Assembly: GCF_035582795.1 (NCBI RefSeq)
Contig: NC_134368.1
Coordinates: 41,965,501-42,029,500, forward strand
DNA: 64,000 nucleotides
Source of the DNA: Mycteria americana
Taxonomy: Eukaryota; Chordata; Aves; Ciconiiformes; Ciconiidae
Reading direction: 5' to 3'
Below, in pieces: positions 25,480-36,939 of this stretch (position 1 is the stretch's first letter; each line of letters opens with the position of its first letter). Below the pieces are notes generated by a model. The model did no database searches and was not told the origin of the DNA. It worked only from the letters and a program-made list of their open reading frames with translations. The position numbers and the translations under genes are program-made.

Positions 25480-25519
25480 CCGAGCCGAGCCGAGCCGAGC
25501 CGAGCCGAGCCGAGCCGAG
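25480..25519 (+). repeat. Pentanucleotide tandem repeat (CCGAG)8
   Basis: Eight perfect head-to-tail copies of CCGAG in the CpG-dense part of the island. Each unit has one CpG, so the array adds eight methylatable sites. Purity suggests recent expansion and likely length polymorphism. Read on the minus strand it gives an LGSAR-type peptide repeat, which I regard as a by-product. Confidence 0.95.
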
Positions 25520-25594
25520 CTCCGCCCCGCCGGGCTCCACCTGCCAGGGCGCAGGGCCGGGAGGATGCCCCTGCCCTACCCCCCCGGGGGTCTT

Positions 25595-25690
25595 GTCCAT
25601 GTGGATCCCATTATCATCATTTGCTCCTAGTATAAGGGGGATTAAAGCGATTAGAACGAAAATAATTAAATGATCTTTCAATTTACCCCT
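25595..25690. promoter_or_regulatory. AT-rich core with clustered homeodomain-type sites inside the CpG island
   Basis: A sharply AT-rich islet between two CpG-dense flanks. It contains CCATTATCATCAT, GGATTAAAGCGATTAG (two TAAT/GATTA-type cores) and AAAATAATTAAATGATC. Such islets in CpG-rich developmental loci are often deeply conserved enhancer cores. Conservation could not be tested here, so this is inference from composition and motif density. Confidence 0.4.
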
Positions 25691-27291
25691 TGGTGCTGGT
25701 TGCAAGTGGAAAGGGAGACTCTACCTAGAGTCACCGAGGTAGGGTTTGTGATTTCTTTTTGAAGGGGTTTATTTTTAAAGGAAAGGAAGAAAAAGCGGGG
25801 GGGACCCCTCGCAACTGTCAACTGTTTTCCAAACACTAGATTAATGCTGGCCAGACCTTTGTCGTAACGTGACCCTACTGTTTTCAAATGTGTTTTCCAA
25901 CCTGTAATCGTTTGTTAAGTCTCAGCCTTGAATAATGAAAGCAAAATAAAAACCAAAAATGCTCGGATGCTCTGGGGTTTTGTTGTTGTTTTGAAGGTGG
26001 GAAGGTGGAGAAAATGTTTTGGGGGCTTGTTTGTTTGTTTGGGTTTTTTTCCTGCGACAAGCAAAATCCCTATATTTCGTCATTTGGAATAAAACCCTAA
26101 TTCTGATGAAAGGATTTAAACATTTAAAAATAACAGACGGATTTTAATCTGATGAAGGGTTAACCATTTCTTCAACCTCTTTTCAAGGAAAGGGCTCTGA
26201 ACAAGTGACAAAACTGCTTATATATTATATACGCACGCACTGACACTATGGCTATCTGTTCATTTATGTATCTTTATGAATCCGTACCTCAATCTTTACT
26301 GTTTTCATTCGCACGGATAAAATTAAGAGCTTAGAACCATGTCCGAGACAAGGTAAAAATTCAAAGGTTAATTAGTCACAAGGGCCATCGCTTTCTTCTT
26401 TTTCTTTCTTTTTTTTTTTTTAAAGTAACGATAACATTAAAGAGAGTGTCGATATATAGGGGCCCACCTGGGGAAATTCGCGTGGTAGATCTTCGGTGGC
26501 AAAGGAAGGGGGCCTTCCCAAAGGCAGTGGGAGCTGCGCGTGTGACGCCCCATGGGACTTTCCCTGCGGTGCCCGCCTGAGTCCCGCCCGGGGGCCCGGG
26601 GGCGGTGGGGCGGCCGAGCAGGAGGCGCCGGCAGCGCTGCCCTCGGCCAGCCCTCCCCTCTGCCTCCCCCCAGAGACGACAAGGCACGGGGACCAGGCTG
26701 TTAATGCCGAATGGGCAGAGGCGGCCACATCGCCCACCCCTGCACAAGGGCACGACACCCAACGACAGTCAAATTTTAAAAACCCTGAAGCGTCCGGTGC
26801 TGACGGAGGAGGAAGATAAGCCGGAGACATTCAGAAAAGGCGAGGTTTACAGCCGTACCGCCCCTGCTACCTGAAGGCACAGAGCCAGAGCGGGTAATTC
26901 CTTTCACTAATTACTTCGTTTGACAACAAACGGATGAAAAAGAAAACCTTGCAGGAAGAGCTTCAGGATCTGCAGGGGAGAATAACATTTCGTGCTCCCT
27001 GCACACGCGAAAATCCTAACAAAAATAATGTGGATGCTCTGCTCTCAACGGCTCCGAGCGTACACCTCTGCCCGCAGGCAACACTTGGGTTTGGTTTGGT
27101 TTAAAAGGCTCTTCTAAAGCTGAAAAATTGTCCTGCGGGGTGTTGTTATTTTTAAAAAAGTAGATCTTTCAGGGTGAAATTTAAGTATAGAAGTTTCTTT
27201 GACTCAACGAGGAGGGAAAATCCCGTTTGTTGTCAGAAGTTAATTTTCAGCTACTAGAGAAGTTACTGACCTTAAATATTTTTCTTTCCTC

Positions 27292-27299
27292 TATAAAAG
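27292..27299 (+). promoter_or_regulatory. TATA-like box TATAAAAG
   Basis: A canonical TATAAAAG followed at 27,303-27,306 by TTGG, part of a reverse CCAAT (ATTGG). A start near 27,322 would read into the most CpG-dense part of the island. No transcript is visible. Confidence is limited because such 8-mers also occur by chance. Confidence 0.3.
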
Positions 27300-27896
27300 T
27301 TATTGGCTCGCTTTCATAGTTACTAAAGTTTATCCGGCAAATCGAAGCCTAAAGCCCGGCATTCATTTGGCCGTAACTCCTTTAGTAAATACTTGTTACT
27401 GCCGCGCAGTGCCCTTTGCCCGGTGGGTCTCCTCCACAAGCCAGGCCGTGTAATTTCGACCCACTGAAGTGGTCCTTAATGCCAGCCCTGCGGGTGCGAG
27501 TCGCTGCTCCATTACCAATAAAACCTTTACTGCGGCTCGACCGAAAGCGTCTTTTGAGAGCCCGCTTCCACGCGTGCGGTGCCTGAGCGGTGTTTCGTCT
27601 AACGCCTTCTTTCCTCAGCTTATTACCTATTACCTGTTCTGCTGTTTATGGACAATAAAAGCTCCCGTATGCCCCGCTCGGGGCCGCGGGACGTGGGCGG
27701 CGGCCCCGCCGCGCCGCCCGGGGCCGGGCTCTCCTGCGGGCAGGGCGCGGGGGAGCCGCGGGAGGGTGCGAGCAGGTGGCCGCTCCACGCGATTTTTATT
27801 TTTCCCCGTTTTAATGCAAAACAGACAAACGCTCGGCTTTACTCCCACCTCCCTCAGCCCATCCATTTCTTCACGGACGAAACGCAAGGAGCTTCT

Positions 27897-27917
27897 GAGG
27901 AGGAGGAGGAGGAGGAG
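27897..27917 (+). repeat. GAG/AGG trinucleotide repeat, about 7 units
   Basis: Seven consecutive GAG-type units in the CpG-island cluster. A matching CCT repeat on the same strand lies at 25,110-25,127. Both are simple repeats typical of GC-rich promoter DNA. Confidence 0.85.
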
Positions 27918-28290
27918 TGCCTTCTCCCGTGGCACCGCCGATAGCGGCGGGGAGCAACGAAACCCCGAAGCCGGGCAGCGCTCCCGCCCGCCCGCAGCTC
28001 CGCCGGCGCTCAGCGGCCGCGGGGCTGGGGGCGAAGCTGCGCGGAAGGAGCGAGGGAGGCGGCGGGGCCGCCGGGGAGAGGAGGCAGGCTCTGCTGGACG
28101 AAGCGCTTCACGGCTCCGCTGCTTCCCCCGCCGGCGCGGAGCCGGCGGTGCCCGTCTCCCAGCGTGGGACAGACAGCTGCCGGGGGACAGGACAGCGGCG
28201 CTCCCCGGGGTGCCACCGCCGCCTCGCCCCCCGTAGGTCCGTGCTATTCAGGACACGTCAAGAGGAAAGAAAAGGAGAAGAAGAAAAAAT

Positions 28291-28341
28291 ACCCCACCAA
28301 ACCCCAAAAAACCCCAAACAAACAAAAACCCCAAACCACCA
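28291..28341 (+). repeat. 51-base tract of only A and C, with four CCCC runs
   Basis: No G or T occurs in 51 consecutive bases. CCCC runs start at 28,292, 28,302, 28,312 and 28,329, so the minus strand has four GGGG runs and could form a long-loop G-quadruplex. Similar strand-pure tracts recur at 29,097-29,135 and 42,918-42,968. Confidence 0.85.
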
Positions 28342-28593
28342 GCACCACCAAAAAACCCCTACAGTGGCCAAAACAGATTTACCTTTCGTGGCCGGGAGGG
28401 ATGCCATTAGTCTCCCTTCTGGCGGGATGGGCTCTGCTCCGAGATCCCCCCTCTCCTCCCGTAGCCGCTCCCTCCGTCACCTAGAATGACACACGATGGC
28501 GTGTAACGCGCAGCAGCTCCCACACGCACACGCTCTCCCACGGCCTGGGCTCGGCGCCCCGCAGCCGTGCCCGGGGCGGCCCCCCACCCTCCG

Positions 28594-28603
28594 CCATATA
28601 AGG
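28594..28603. promoter_or_regulatory. Perfect CArG box (candidate SRF site)
   Basis: CCATATAAGG fits CC(A/T)6GG exactly and sits in strongly GC-rich flanks, where it stands out. CArG boxes bind serum response factor in heart, smooth-muscle and immediate-early promoters. The same bases could instead act as a TATA element (CATATAAGG) with a start near 28,625. Choosing between these needs experiment. Confidence 0.45.
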
Positions 28604-28749
28604 CGCTCCGGGAAAGCCCCGGAGGACCCGCCGGTGCCAAGCGTTGTCCCCGCCGCTCCGGGTCACCCCACCCCGCCTCAGCCCCTTAAACACGGGGAAA
28701 TCCTTCTTCTCCAACAATACCCTGGTGGTTTTGGTTTTTTGTTTGTGCC

Positions 28750-28767
28750 TTTTTTTTTTTTTTTTTT
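28750..28767 (+). repeat. Poly-T tract (T18)
   Basis: Eighteen uninterrupted T bases inside the CpG-island cluster, preceded by a T/G-rich stretch. It is the opposite-strand counterpart of the nearby A/C tracts. Confidence 0.9.
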
Positions 28768-29096
28768 CTGAGGGGATGTACTGAGGCTGGGCTCGGCGTG
28801 CCCCCCCCGCGACGTGCTGGGAAGAAGCCGCCCACCCAAGTGGGGCTCCTCGGGCAGCCCCCAGAGCCGCGGGGAGCCCCGGCCCCGCCGAGGCGGGGGT
28901 TAGGAGCGCGGCCGGAGCCCTCATCTGCCCCCACAGCTCATTAAACCCGCTCCGCCACCCGCCCGCTGCGGCCGGAGCGGCGGAGAGCCGCCTGCTTATT
29001 TTAGGAGTCAGGCTGGACGGAGTCCTCCCTGACACGGACATGTGATTTAAAACTGCCTCCGGAGAAATACAAATAAATAACTTCTTCGGGAGGAAG

Positions 29097-29135
29097 AAAA
29101 AAAAAAAAACCAAACCAAAACCAAAAACCCCAACC
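29097..29135 (+). repeat. 39-base tract of only A and C
   Basis: An A run followed by an irregular series of CC and CCCC blocks separated by A3-A5. Its make-up matches the tracts at 28,291-28,341 and 42,918-42,968. Confidence 0.85.
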
Positions 29136-29675
29136 GCAAAGCAGACGGGAGCTACAAACACTAAATACGTGTAGGGACGGGAGAAAGAGCAAAAGTAAAT
29201 AAATCTCGGTTACCTAATTGAAAGGCAGCAACGAGCCCTTTGTGTACACAGTGCTTCAGGGAGAGGAAAGCCAGAGCACGGGGGGTGCGAGGGGGGCGGC
29301 GGGGCGCTCGGGGGCTCCCCTTGCCCGCGCCGTCGGCGGGAGATTTACCTTCGCCTTTAGCTCCAGCCCAGCCGTCTCCCCCACCCGAAGAAGAAGAAAA
29401 AAAAGAGCCTTAGGAGGAGTCCGGTGACAAGGGAGAAAGGATGGGAGGCACGGAAAGCTTCCCCAGCTGCGGGGAGCCGGCGTTATGTGTTTGAGAGGGT
29501 AGAGGGGGACGCGGTACGGAGCCGCGAGAGCGGGCCGCTCCTGGAACACGAGCGGGAAACGGGCCATGAAGCTAAAACCCTGCGAATAAAAGCCGATGAA
29601 AGGAAATATCGCTTTTTTTTCCCCATCTGCAAATAGCCTGTGCTGCTCGAGGAGTGCAGCGGGACTAACGAAAGA

Positions 29676-29695
29676 ACCCAGCCTTCTAGCTGGGT
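29676..29695. repeat. 7-bp inverted repeat ACCCAGC / GCTGGGT
   Basis: A perfect 7-bp arm pair with a 6-base spacer (CTTCTA) at the right edge of the CpG-rich block. It could form a short hairpin or serve as a palindromic protein site. Arms this short can arise by chance. Confidence 0.6.
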
Positions 29696-32600
29696 AAAAA
29701 AGAGCAGCCAGATCTGCTTGGACAGGGTTTTTTGGTTTTGTTTTTAAAACTAAGTGCTTTGGCAAGTGTATTCGCACTCATGTTTCTCTGCATAGAAGCC
29801 AAAGGATCAAACGGGGTTCCCAAATTCAACTATATCTTAATTATTCGGGGCAAACTCCGAAGCCTTCTAATTCTGAGCCAGTATGATAAAGGACGGAAAA
29901 CGAATCTCAGGAGAGGGCTGTTTGGTGTCTCTCACATATACCCACAAGTTTTTCTCCCTGTATTTATAATCATGCCAAATAATTGCCCAAATATAGAGGA
30001 TGATGCATACAACCAAACCCTTCCACTGGGACTGTGAAGTTATTCACACCACGCTTGTTTGAAGAATTAGTCTCTTGCTCTTCAGCTTGAGAGGGTGCAT
30101 AATATCGAAGGACGCTGTGGACACACGCTTTGAGACTGCAAATCAATCTTATTCCTCCCTGTAATCCCTTGCGCACCCACAGTAATTAATAACAACTGCA
30201 ATTAGCAGCTTCAGTTTAATGTCTAATAGTATTCTCCACATGAAAATATACTGCTGATCTGCAGTTTGCAGATTTCAGTGTTACTACCACACGCAGAACA
30301 AGTCTCAAACATTTATTTTCTTGAATGTGACCTTCCAAGTACCCCTCTCCCGGGTATCAAGGGGAGCTTTTCCCACCAATCCCAAAACAGTTTGCAACAA
30401 TTCAGCGTCTTCACAAGTCAGCCTCTCCCTGGACACTGATTACAGCACCACTTTCATATAAAACCAGCAGGCTGGTGACTCCAAAGACAGTACGATCAGT
30501 TCCATTCAGCTCTTCCAGTTCAGAAAAAAAATCAGTCTGTTAACAGGGCTGTCCTAAAACTGAATTAATGTGCACATCTACATATTTCTGGTGAATATTA
30601 GTACCGTTTCTGATACCTCTCCTGTAAAACATCTGTATAGTGTGGATGCAGTCAGAAGTGTCTTTACAACTGGTGTATAATATTCTTGATACGCAGGTGC
30701 ATATCTGGGTTTACCAGGATCGGAGAGGTTGAAAAGGGCCTGTTTAGTGTCATCAACACTATCCAGTGTCGTGCATACACTCCTAATTAGATGGTGCAAT
30801 TGCAGAAGAGCAATGCCCTCTCACCTTACTGCAGGCCATCGCGACTGTGACTGCAGAAAGTCTTAGGAAAAATAGCTATCACATTCATCTACTGTCCTCA
30901 TTTCCTACTATCTCAATTTTCCAACTACCAGAAATAGCGTTTTGAAAATGCAGTTTTCATGTAGAAATACAAAGCTGATCAGAAAAAAAGTTAAGCTAAT
31001 TTATTTTTTAGAAAGATGTAACCCTTCGTGGGGTGTGGAAGTGAAAAAACTTTAGGTGATTACTTAAAATTTTTTTTTTTTAAATCTTCTTACTCAAGTT
31101 CTCAAATTCCCACTTTTAAAATGGAAGAGTACATTTCATTTACAAGTTCGCTTCTAAGGTTTACTTATGGAAATGTTACTGGATTATATGCTGCACAGGC
31201 AACTATGGACTTATTAAAAGGAAATTTTGCTCCAGGAGATCCCGTCGGTGACTTCCAGTCCTCCTAACGGAGCACAGCGGCTGTTGTTCAGTAGTCAGCA
31301 GCATTAATCAGGAGTCTACGTCCTGCAGTTTAAAGCAGGGAACGGGTAAAGTAAACAGCCATAAATCCTTATGTCTTAGAGAGAAATCCTGCATTAGTGT
31401 ATTGTATGAGAGGGTAAAAAAGAAGGTGAAGAGAGCCTTTTCTGGCTCTGTTATCAATACGGAAAGTTTCCACACTAGTCCTAGTGCCAGGTGAGAGAGT
31501 GGCTGAAGCACTGGCTGGTGTGGGGGAGAATTAGCTCTTTAGGCAACTGAAAAAGGGTCAGCAGTTTGCTCACAGGAGAAATGTCATGCCTCAGCAACAA
31601 GTCAAGAGAGAAACGACTACTTGTAGGCAATTATAGTGTTGGTCTGGCTATTCGAAATACTTAGGTTCCCTTCCTATTTTTCTGAGAGTCCAGTCAGACG
31701 GACCTTGAGTCCCCCCAAGCGGTCTCAGGTGTTGCTTACTGCTTTGTGCAGTGCAATGGCAAATCTGGGCACAGGACACAACGGGAGGTTTCCCAAAGGC
31801 TCGTGCAAGGAGACGAATGCTTTTTACTGCCTATGACCCTTTACTGAGGCATTTCTGAGAGAAACCTGCTGCAGTGATCTGATCTGCTCCCTCACCTTCT
31901 GGGATGGGACCGTTGTGATTTCTCCTCTTGCGTCTGCTCTACTGGAATATACGGAGAAAGGGGGATGGAAATTTTAGAGTAAGGATGAAAGCCATTTTCA
32001 CGGCTGGACACTCATGTATCAGATTCCTACATTCCTGCTTTTACACACTTTGGAAATACGTTCTGTGGGTGTTGGCATAAGATGGACGGTGAGCTGTTAC
32101 CAAAAGGAGAGTATAAGTAGCCAGGGCTCCCTGGTACCAGACCAAGAAGAGCTGGGAGGATGGCGCAGAGTGATGCGAGCTGGTTTGTGCAGTCAGCGTA
32201 GACATCCAGAAGCTGCGTGTCTCCATTCGCCTAAGCCAACAATCCTGCTAAACAGCTCGTGAGCCCTGTGGTGGAAGTAGCACATCTTATTATTCAGGCA
32301 ATGCTTATCAGTTTGGCTATCTTGCAAATTGTGGCTAGGCTGCTTTTAGAAAATCACTATGTGCCTGTCAAGAATAGAAAGAAAAGGAGTAACAGACATA
32401 CAAAATTGCACAATTGTATACTGGGATTTATTTATTTTCCTCCCTGAAGACCAGCTCAGTGTACACAAATTTAGGAGTATATCTTTGATGGTGAGATGAC
32501 ATTTGGACAAAACAGGGCACAGCTGAAATGGAGTTACTTCTTAAAGAACTGGGTTTCTTTTTGTGTGTATGTTGTGGGGGGTTTTTTAAGAAAACAGCAT

Positions 32601-35600
32601 GAGTACTGCCTTACTGCCAAAAGCTAGATACTTCATTGTTACAAATTCATAAACACCATTAAAATTAATCTCTATTCTAAAGAGCCTTAGGTTTCAGCTC
32701 TATTTCACTTAAAAATGACTGCTATGAGATACATCCACCCTTTGAAAGAAGTGTCTATGTGCCAAAGCCCTGCCTTGAACTAGACTTACTGTTCAGGGCC
32801 CTCTATTCTGTTAGAGAATCCAAAACTCAGCCATGGTTCAAAGTATTCAAACATTTTAGCTACCCTGAAGTTGGCTATTCTTTTTCCTGGGATAGCTGGA
32901 CCTGGACCTTGCCATTTGACCCTCACTACCAGAGGACCCTGGCATGGAAGAGAGGACAAGAAAGAACTATTGAACTTTTCCTGCAAGGAAATATCAGGGT
33001 ACACTGTATTATTAGAGATGCTGCAGAACACATACTGTAGATAAATTAGCATTTTTATCATCTTCCTGAAGTCAGAATACCTCTTGATTTTATACAACAC
33101 TCACTACCTAGATACTCAAGGGCTGATTCCTAGGATGATTACATAAGAATTTACAAAACCACTAAATCTTGCATGACTTGCTTAGGGCTACTGAAACCTG
33201 CCTATGGGGACAAAAACTGAAGGCCACAACTATGGATTAAGCACAATAAAAGCTTTAGGATTTATGAATCACAGTTCTGGACTCAGATATTTAATTCTGC
33301 TTTCAATTTGTGTCCGTATTACTTCAATTCCATAACTGTGTATTTTTTGATTCTAAAGTTTCCTGTGTATCTTGAATTTGACTCTGAATAATCACAGCTA
33401 AACCCTGAGCTCACCCTGGACTGAGAAAGTATGCATTTCTCTGCAGAAATTCCCTGAGGTTCCTCATCCAAAAGACATCTTCTGGTAATTGCTGGATCAA
33501 GTTCCTTATCAACTGCAATTGTATTTACTCTAAATGAAAAGAACAGCACATGGTTGTGCTGTTGTTGCTCAGCTTAGTCAGACACCCAGGAAAAGGAAGA
33601 TAGAGACTCAGTGCTCAAATAACATTTTTTTTTCTTTAGGAGAAACCTCAATTTCTGTATTTAAAATAAATTTAAGATATGGAGTAGAAGTCATGGAGTT
33701 ACCTTGCGTTTCCATGGAGTATTTTGGCTTATGAATCATAAAAAATGGAGCAATTTCATCCATCCGTAGGCAAGGCAAGTGGAAATAGGTGGGGTTAAAG
33801 ACACAGCCCTGCCCTCCGTGTTTCTGCTGGCCAGCGGGGGTTTTTTGATCACCTAACTGCATCCCTGCGCTGGACCGCAAGTGCGGGATCCCACTGCACA
33901 CCCTTGCTCTCTGCTCCAAGGGGCAAGCACTGAAATTTCTTAGCCGAAGCAAGACCCAAGCGAATAGCTGCTCGTTACTAGACACAACCTTGCCGAGAAA
34001 CCCAGAGGCAGCTATTACGTGTTGCAGCGTGTGAATTGAAAAAACCAGAGCGTTACAAAGCTGGGCTGTGTATGCCGGAGGAGGACTGAGGCGTGGTGTG
34101 GAGCTGTGCGAAGGCTCAGGCAGCACCGACAGCAGCTGGAGAAACAATCGCGGCCCTACTTTCGGAAAGACAGGACAGAGTGCCAGATGGCAGCCGACCA
34201 GAAGAGCCGCGGTCTAAACAAAAGCCCTGAAAAAAAAGAAGAAAAAAAAAAAAAAAGCCCAAACCCTAAACAGGGAACTAGTCTTTTGGGGCAACACAGA
34301 TTTCATTGAGAGGTATTTCAAAAAAATAAGATGGCTGTGCTGTCTTGCTTTTCCAAAGGGCACACTTTCTCAGATACCTGCACCAAAAATATGGCAAAGC
34401 GTTACCTGGCTTATTCATAAGTCAGAAAGCCACTAAGGGGAAAAAAAAGCTTTCTTCAAGGGGAGTTTGATGTGCTGTTTAGCCTGCTCTGTCATTTTTC
34501 TTGTCTCTCTTCATAATCTCTATGTAACCCAGAAACGGCCAGTAAAAAAGAGAGACCCTCTGCTTGTTTAATTACTTCCTGAAAATTTGACAACTACTAC
34601 CTCAGTCTCATTGGATAATCTACTTTTAAATTGCCTAGTCTTTCAAAGACAGCATAATTATTTGAGTACACTTACTTCCCTAGCTATACATCATGCCTAT
34701 CAAAATTAAATGCTTCCAACATACCATTGCAGCGTTTTAACATTTCACTTCTGTAATACATTTAACAGTAAATTGATCCTATACTTCCTTTTTAACAAAT
34801 TTTCTTACCTTTAGCGGTAAAGCACAGTTAGAAGTTGGATCTTTTTTCTCTGATGAGGGAATAAAGTTATTTAAAGAATGCTAAAGAGATTTATAAAATG
34901 CAAAGCTTGGCGGCTATGTTTGTGATGTTTAAAAATTATTTCCTTGAATTCTGCTTAAAAAAAAGACTATTTCATGAATACAACTAATTTCTGAACAAAA
35001 TACGTAAGCAGACATAACTTCATGAGTTTATAGTTTTGCTCTCCATATAACCAGAATAATAAATGTTATCTTGAAGCAATTAATGTGATTTTCTTCTGAA
35101 ATTTTGCGAAGATTTTTTTTCAAAACAATAAAATGATTTACAAAAATGAAGAATAAACAATTTAGTGTACTCATTTAGCAGACTGACATTTTAACTGGCG
35201 AATATGTCAATTTTTAGAAATATTATTTTTCTGTGATCTATACGATTATTTCTGCTTCTATATCATCAGAAAACCAAAAATACTCTTAACGACACGTATT
35301 GATTAATCATCAAAGTATGCACTAAGCACATACTCAGGGCACAGTCACTGCAGTGGGGGTGTGTGTATTTTTCAAAGCTGAAAGACTACCCCACACAGTA
35401 CTAGGATTTCTCCTGTAAAGACATGGGAAGCTAAAAGCAGTCACGAACACAGACCTCTCTCCCAGATATTAGCATTGCTTTTGAGCATTCCTCTCTCAGG
35501 ATATGCTGAATTTGAGCGGGTTTTTTTATTTGTTTGTAGTGAGACATGTCAATAAGCCACATTTTCAAAAGAGAGAGCAGTTTTATTTGCAGGAATGCAT

Positions 35601-36917
35601 GCAGACTCTCACGGTGGATCCTGTTGGTATATGCACCACATGTGCGTGTATGCATGCAAGCCAGAAGACTGTCTACAGCACATGTGCAGGTCAATCCAAC
35701 ATGAGCAAAACCAAAAGCAAAGGAGGTAAAGAAACAGCACGTAAAAAAAGGGAAAAAGAAAGAACCCCCCCCCTTGGTTCTAAATCATCACAAAGACTGC
35801 AATATCCTGTTATCTATTGTAGTAACATCATATACAAAATAAAGAAACAAATGTTTCCCTTCTGTGAAGGGAGATAATAAAAGATTGATTCATTAAAAAG
35901 AAAAAAAACGGAGGAGATAAGAAATATGTTGTTTTAAGCTATACTCAAGAAAAGCACAGGCTGACATAATTTTTAAGCAGCCCAAATTTCTTCATATTGG
36001 CTGTTTCTGTTGTCTTATGGAACAAACAGTATAGACACGAGATGAAAGACAAGTAAAACCCATTGGATGTCTGGTTGCCACAAACCTGTTTCTAAACCAT
36101 GCTATTGACCTAGTGGAGAGGAGCTTTCTATGCTGATCTTCATTTATTTTTTCCTACTACAGACCTAAAAAAGACAGAAATAAGAGACTAAAATGCACCA
36201 ACTGAATATGTTTTTGTGGAGTCGGTAACAAATGCATTTCACCCTAAAGACAGAATACTACTCACCAAGGATTAGTGTTGATTTGAAACATCTATCCAGA
36301 ATGCCTCTTTAATTCTGTTATTATGACTACCTAATGGCAATTAGGTAGATATCAGGAAGACAAAAGCGTCACGTTATAACATTAAATGGTGAGAAAATAG
36401 CAACACCACTTCAGATACTGACATTTTTAAATTTAATGTCAAAGAATTAAAACCAATTGCCTACTTGTTTCTAAAATTCTGATTCCTGATTTCATTGATT
36501 TACCAAATCAAGTTTCATCCTCTCTCATACCCTAAACATGCTTAAATATTCAGGAAATATTCAAAATGGCAAATCTTATTAGAATTTATGAAACTTTTGC
36601 AGAAATAACATGTAAATTAATAAAAAGTATGCATAAATAAATCCTATCCCTTCCCCTACTACAGGATCACGGCAAAACAATGTGTGCAAAGTGAAAACTA
36701 ATACACAAGAAAATATTTAGGTACAATCTACAGAACTCACAAGAATAATCTTGAGTCCAGGAATATTTGCAAGCTCTGGAAAGAGTCACATTAATCAACT
36801 ACGCATAAGTTAAGAAATTTTACAGGTTAAGGCTGCTGAGCAAAAGCATTAGAGGTATATGCCTCCAGTTGGGCCCTGAGGATCTCATTTAGCCCCCTAA
36901 AGAAGTCTGGCCAACAA

Positions 36918-36939
36918 TTCCCACTAATACTAGTGGGAA
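36918..36939. repeat. Perfect 9-bp inverted repeat TTCCCACTA / TAGTGGGAA
   Basis: The arms at 36,918-36,926 and 36,931-36,939 are exact reverse complements around ATAC. TTCCCA/TGGGAA resembles an RBPJ-type core (TGGGAA) on both arms, so a paired Notch-response-like site is one possible reading. That reading is speculative. Confidence 0.6.

Larger units (their letters stand above)
24950..29720. promoter_or_regulatory. CpG-island cluster without a recognisable coding gene
   Basis: CpG is scarce elsewhere in the window but dense here; 27,661-27,720 alone holds 13 CpGs. The densest parts are about 25,010-25,330, 25,470-25,600, 26,470-26,720, 27,650-28,260, 28,400-28,720, 28,780-29,040 and 29,220-29,560. 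AT-rich islets carrying homeodomain-type and TATA-type motifs lie between them. The long open frames here (for example 27,469-28,236) are Pro/Arg/Gly/Ala-rich, overlap on both strands and match no family I know, as expected for GC-rich non-coding DNA. In human the neighbour on this side of FBXO8 is HAND2, a developmental transcription factor gene with a large regulatory interval. I infer a distal enhancer or promoter hub, possibly starting a non-coding RNA. An unrecognised first exon of a gene cannot be excluded. Confidence 0.75.

Noticed and set aside
27469-28236. Open frame of 255 codons in the CpG-island cluster, plus overlapping long frames on both strands (27,917-28,489; 28,481-29,161; 29,256-29,777; 26,376-26,830).
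   Set aside because: Rich in Pro, Arg, Gly and Ala, overlapping in several frames, with no domain or family resemblance. GC-rich DNA lacks stop codons by composition.
33829-33848. GGCCAGCGGGGGTTTT as a third CTCF-type site.
   Set aside because: Matches only about 10 of 14 core positions, missing the central A and the terminal GGC context.
33608-34147. Minus-strand frame of 179 codons.
   Set aside because: Low-complexity mix without family resemblance. Its beginning covers a moderately GC-rich patch that lowers stop frequency.
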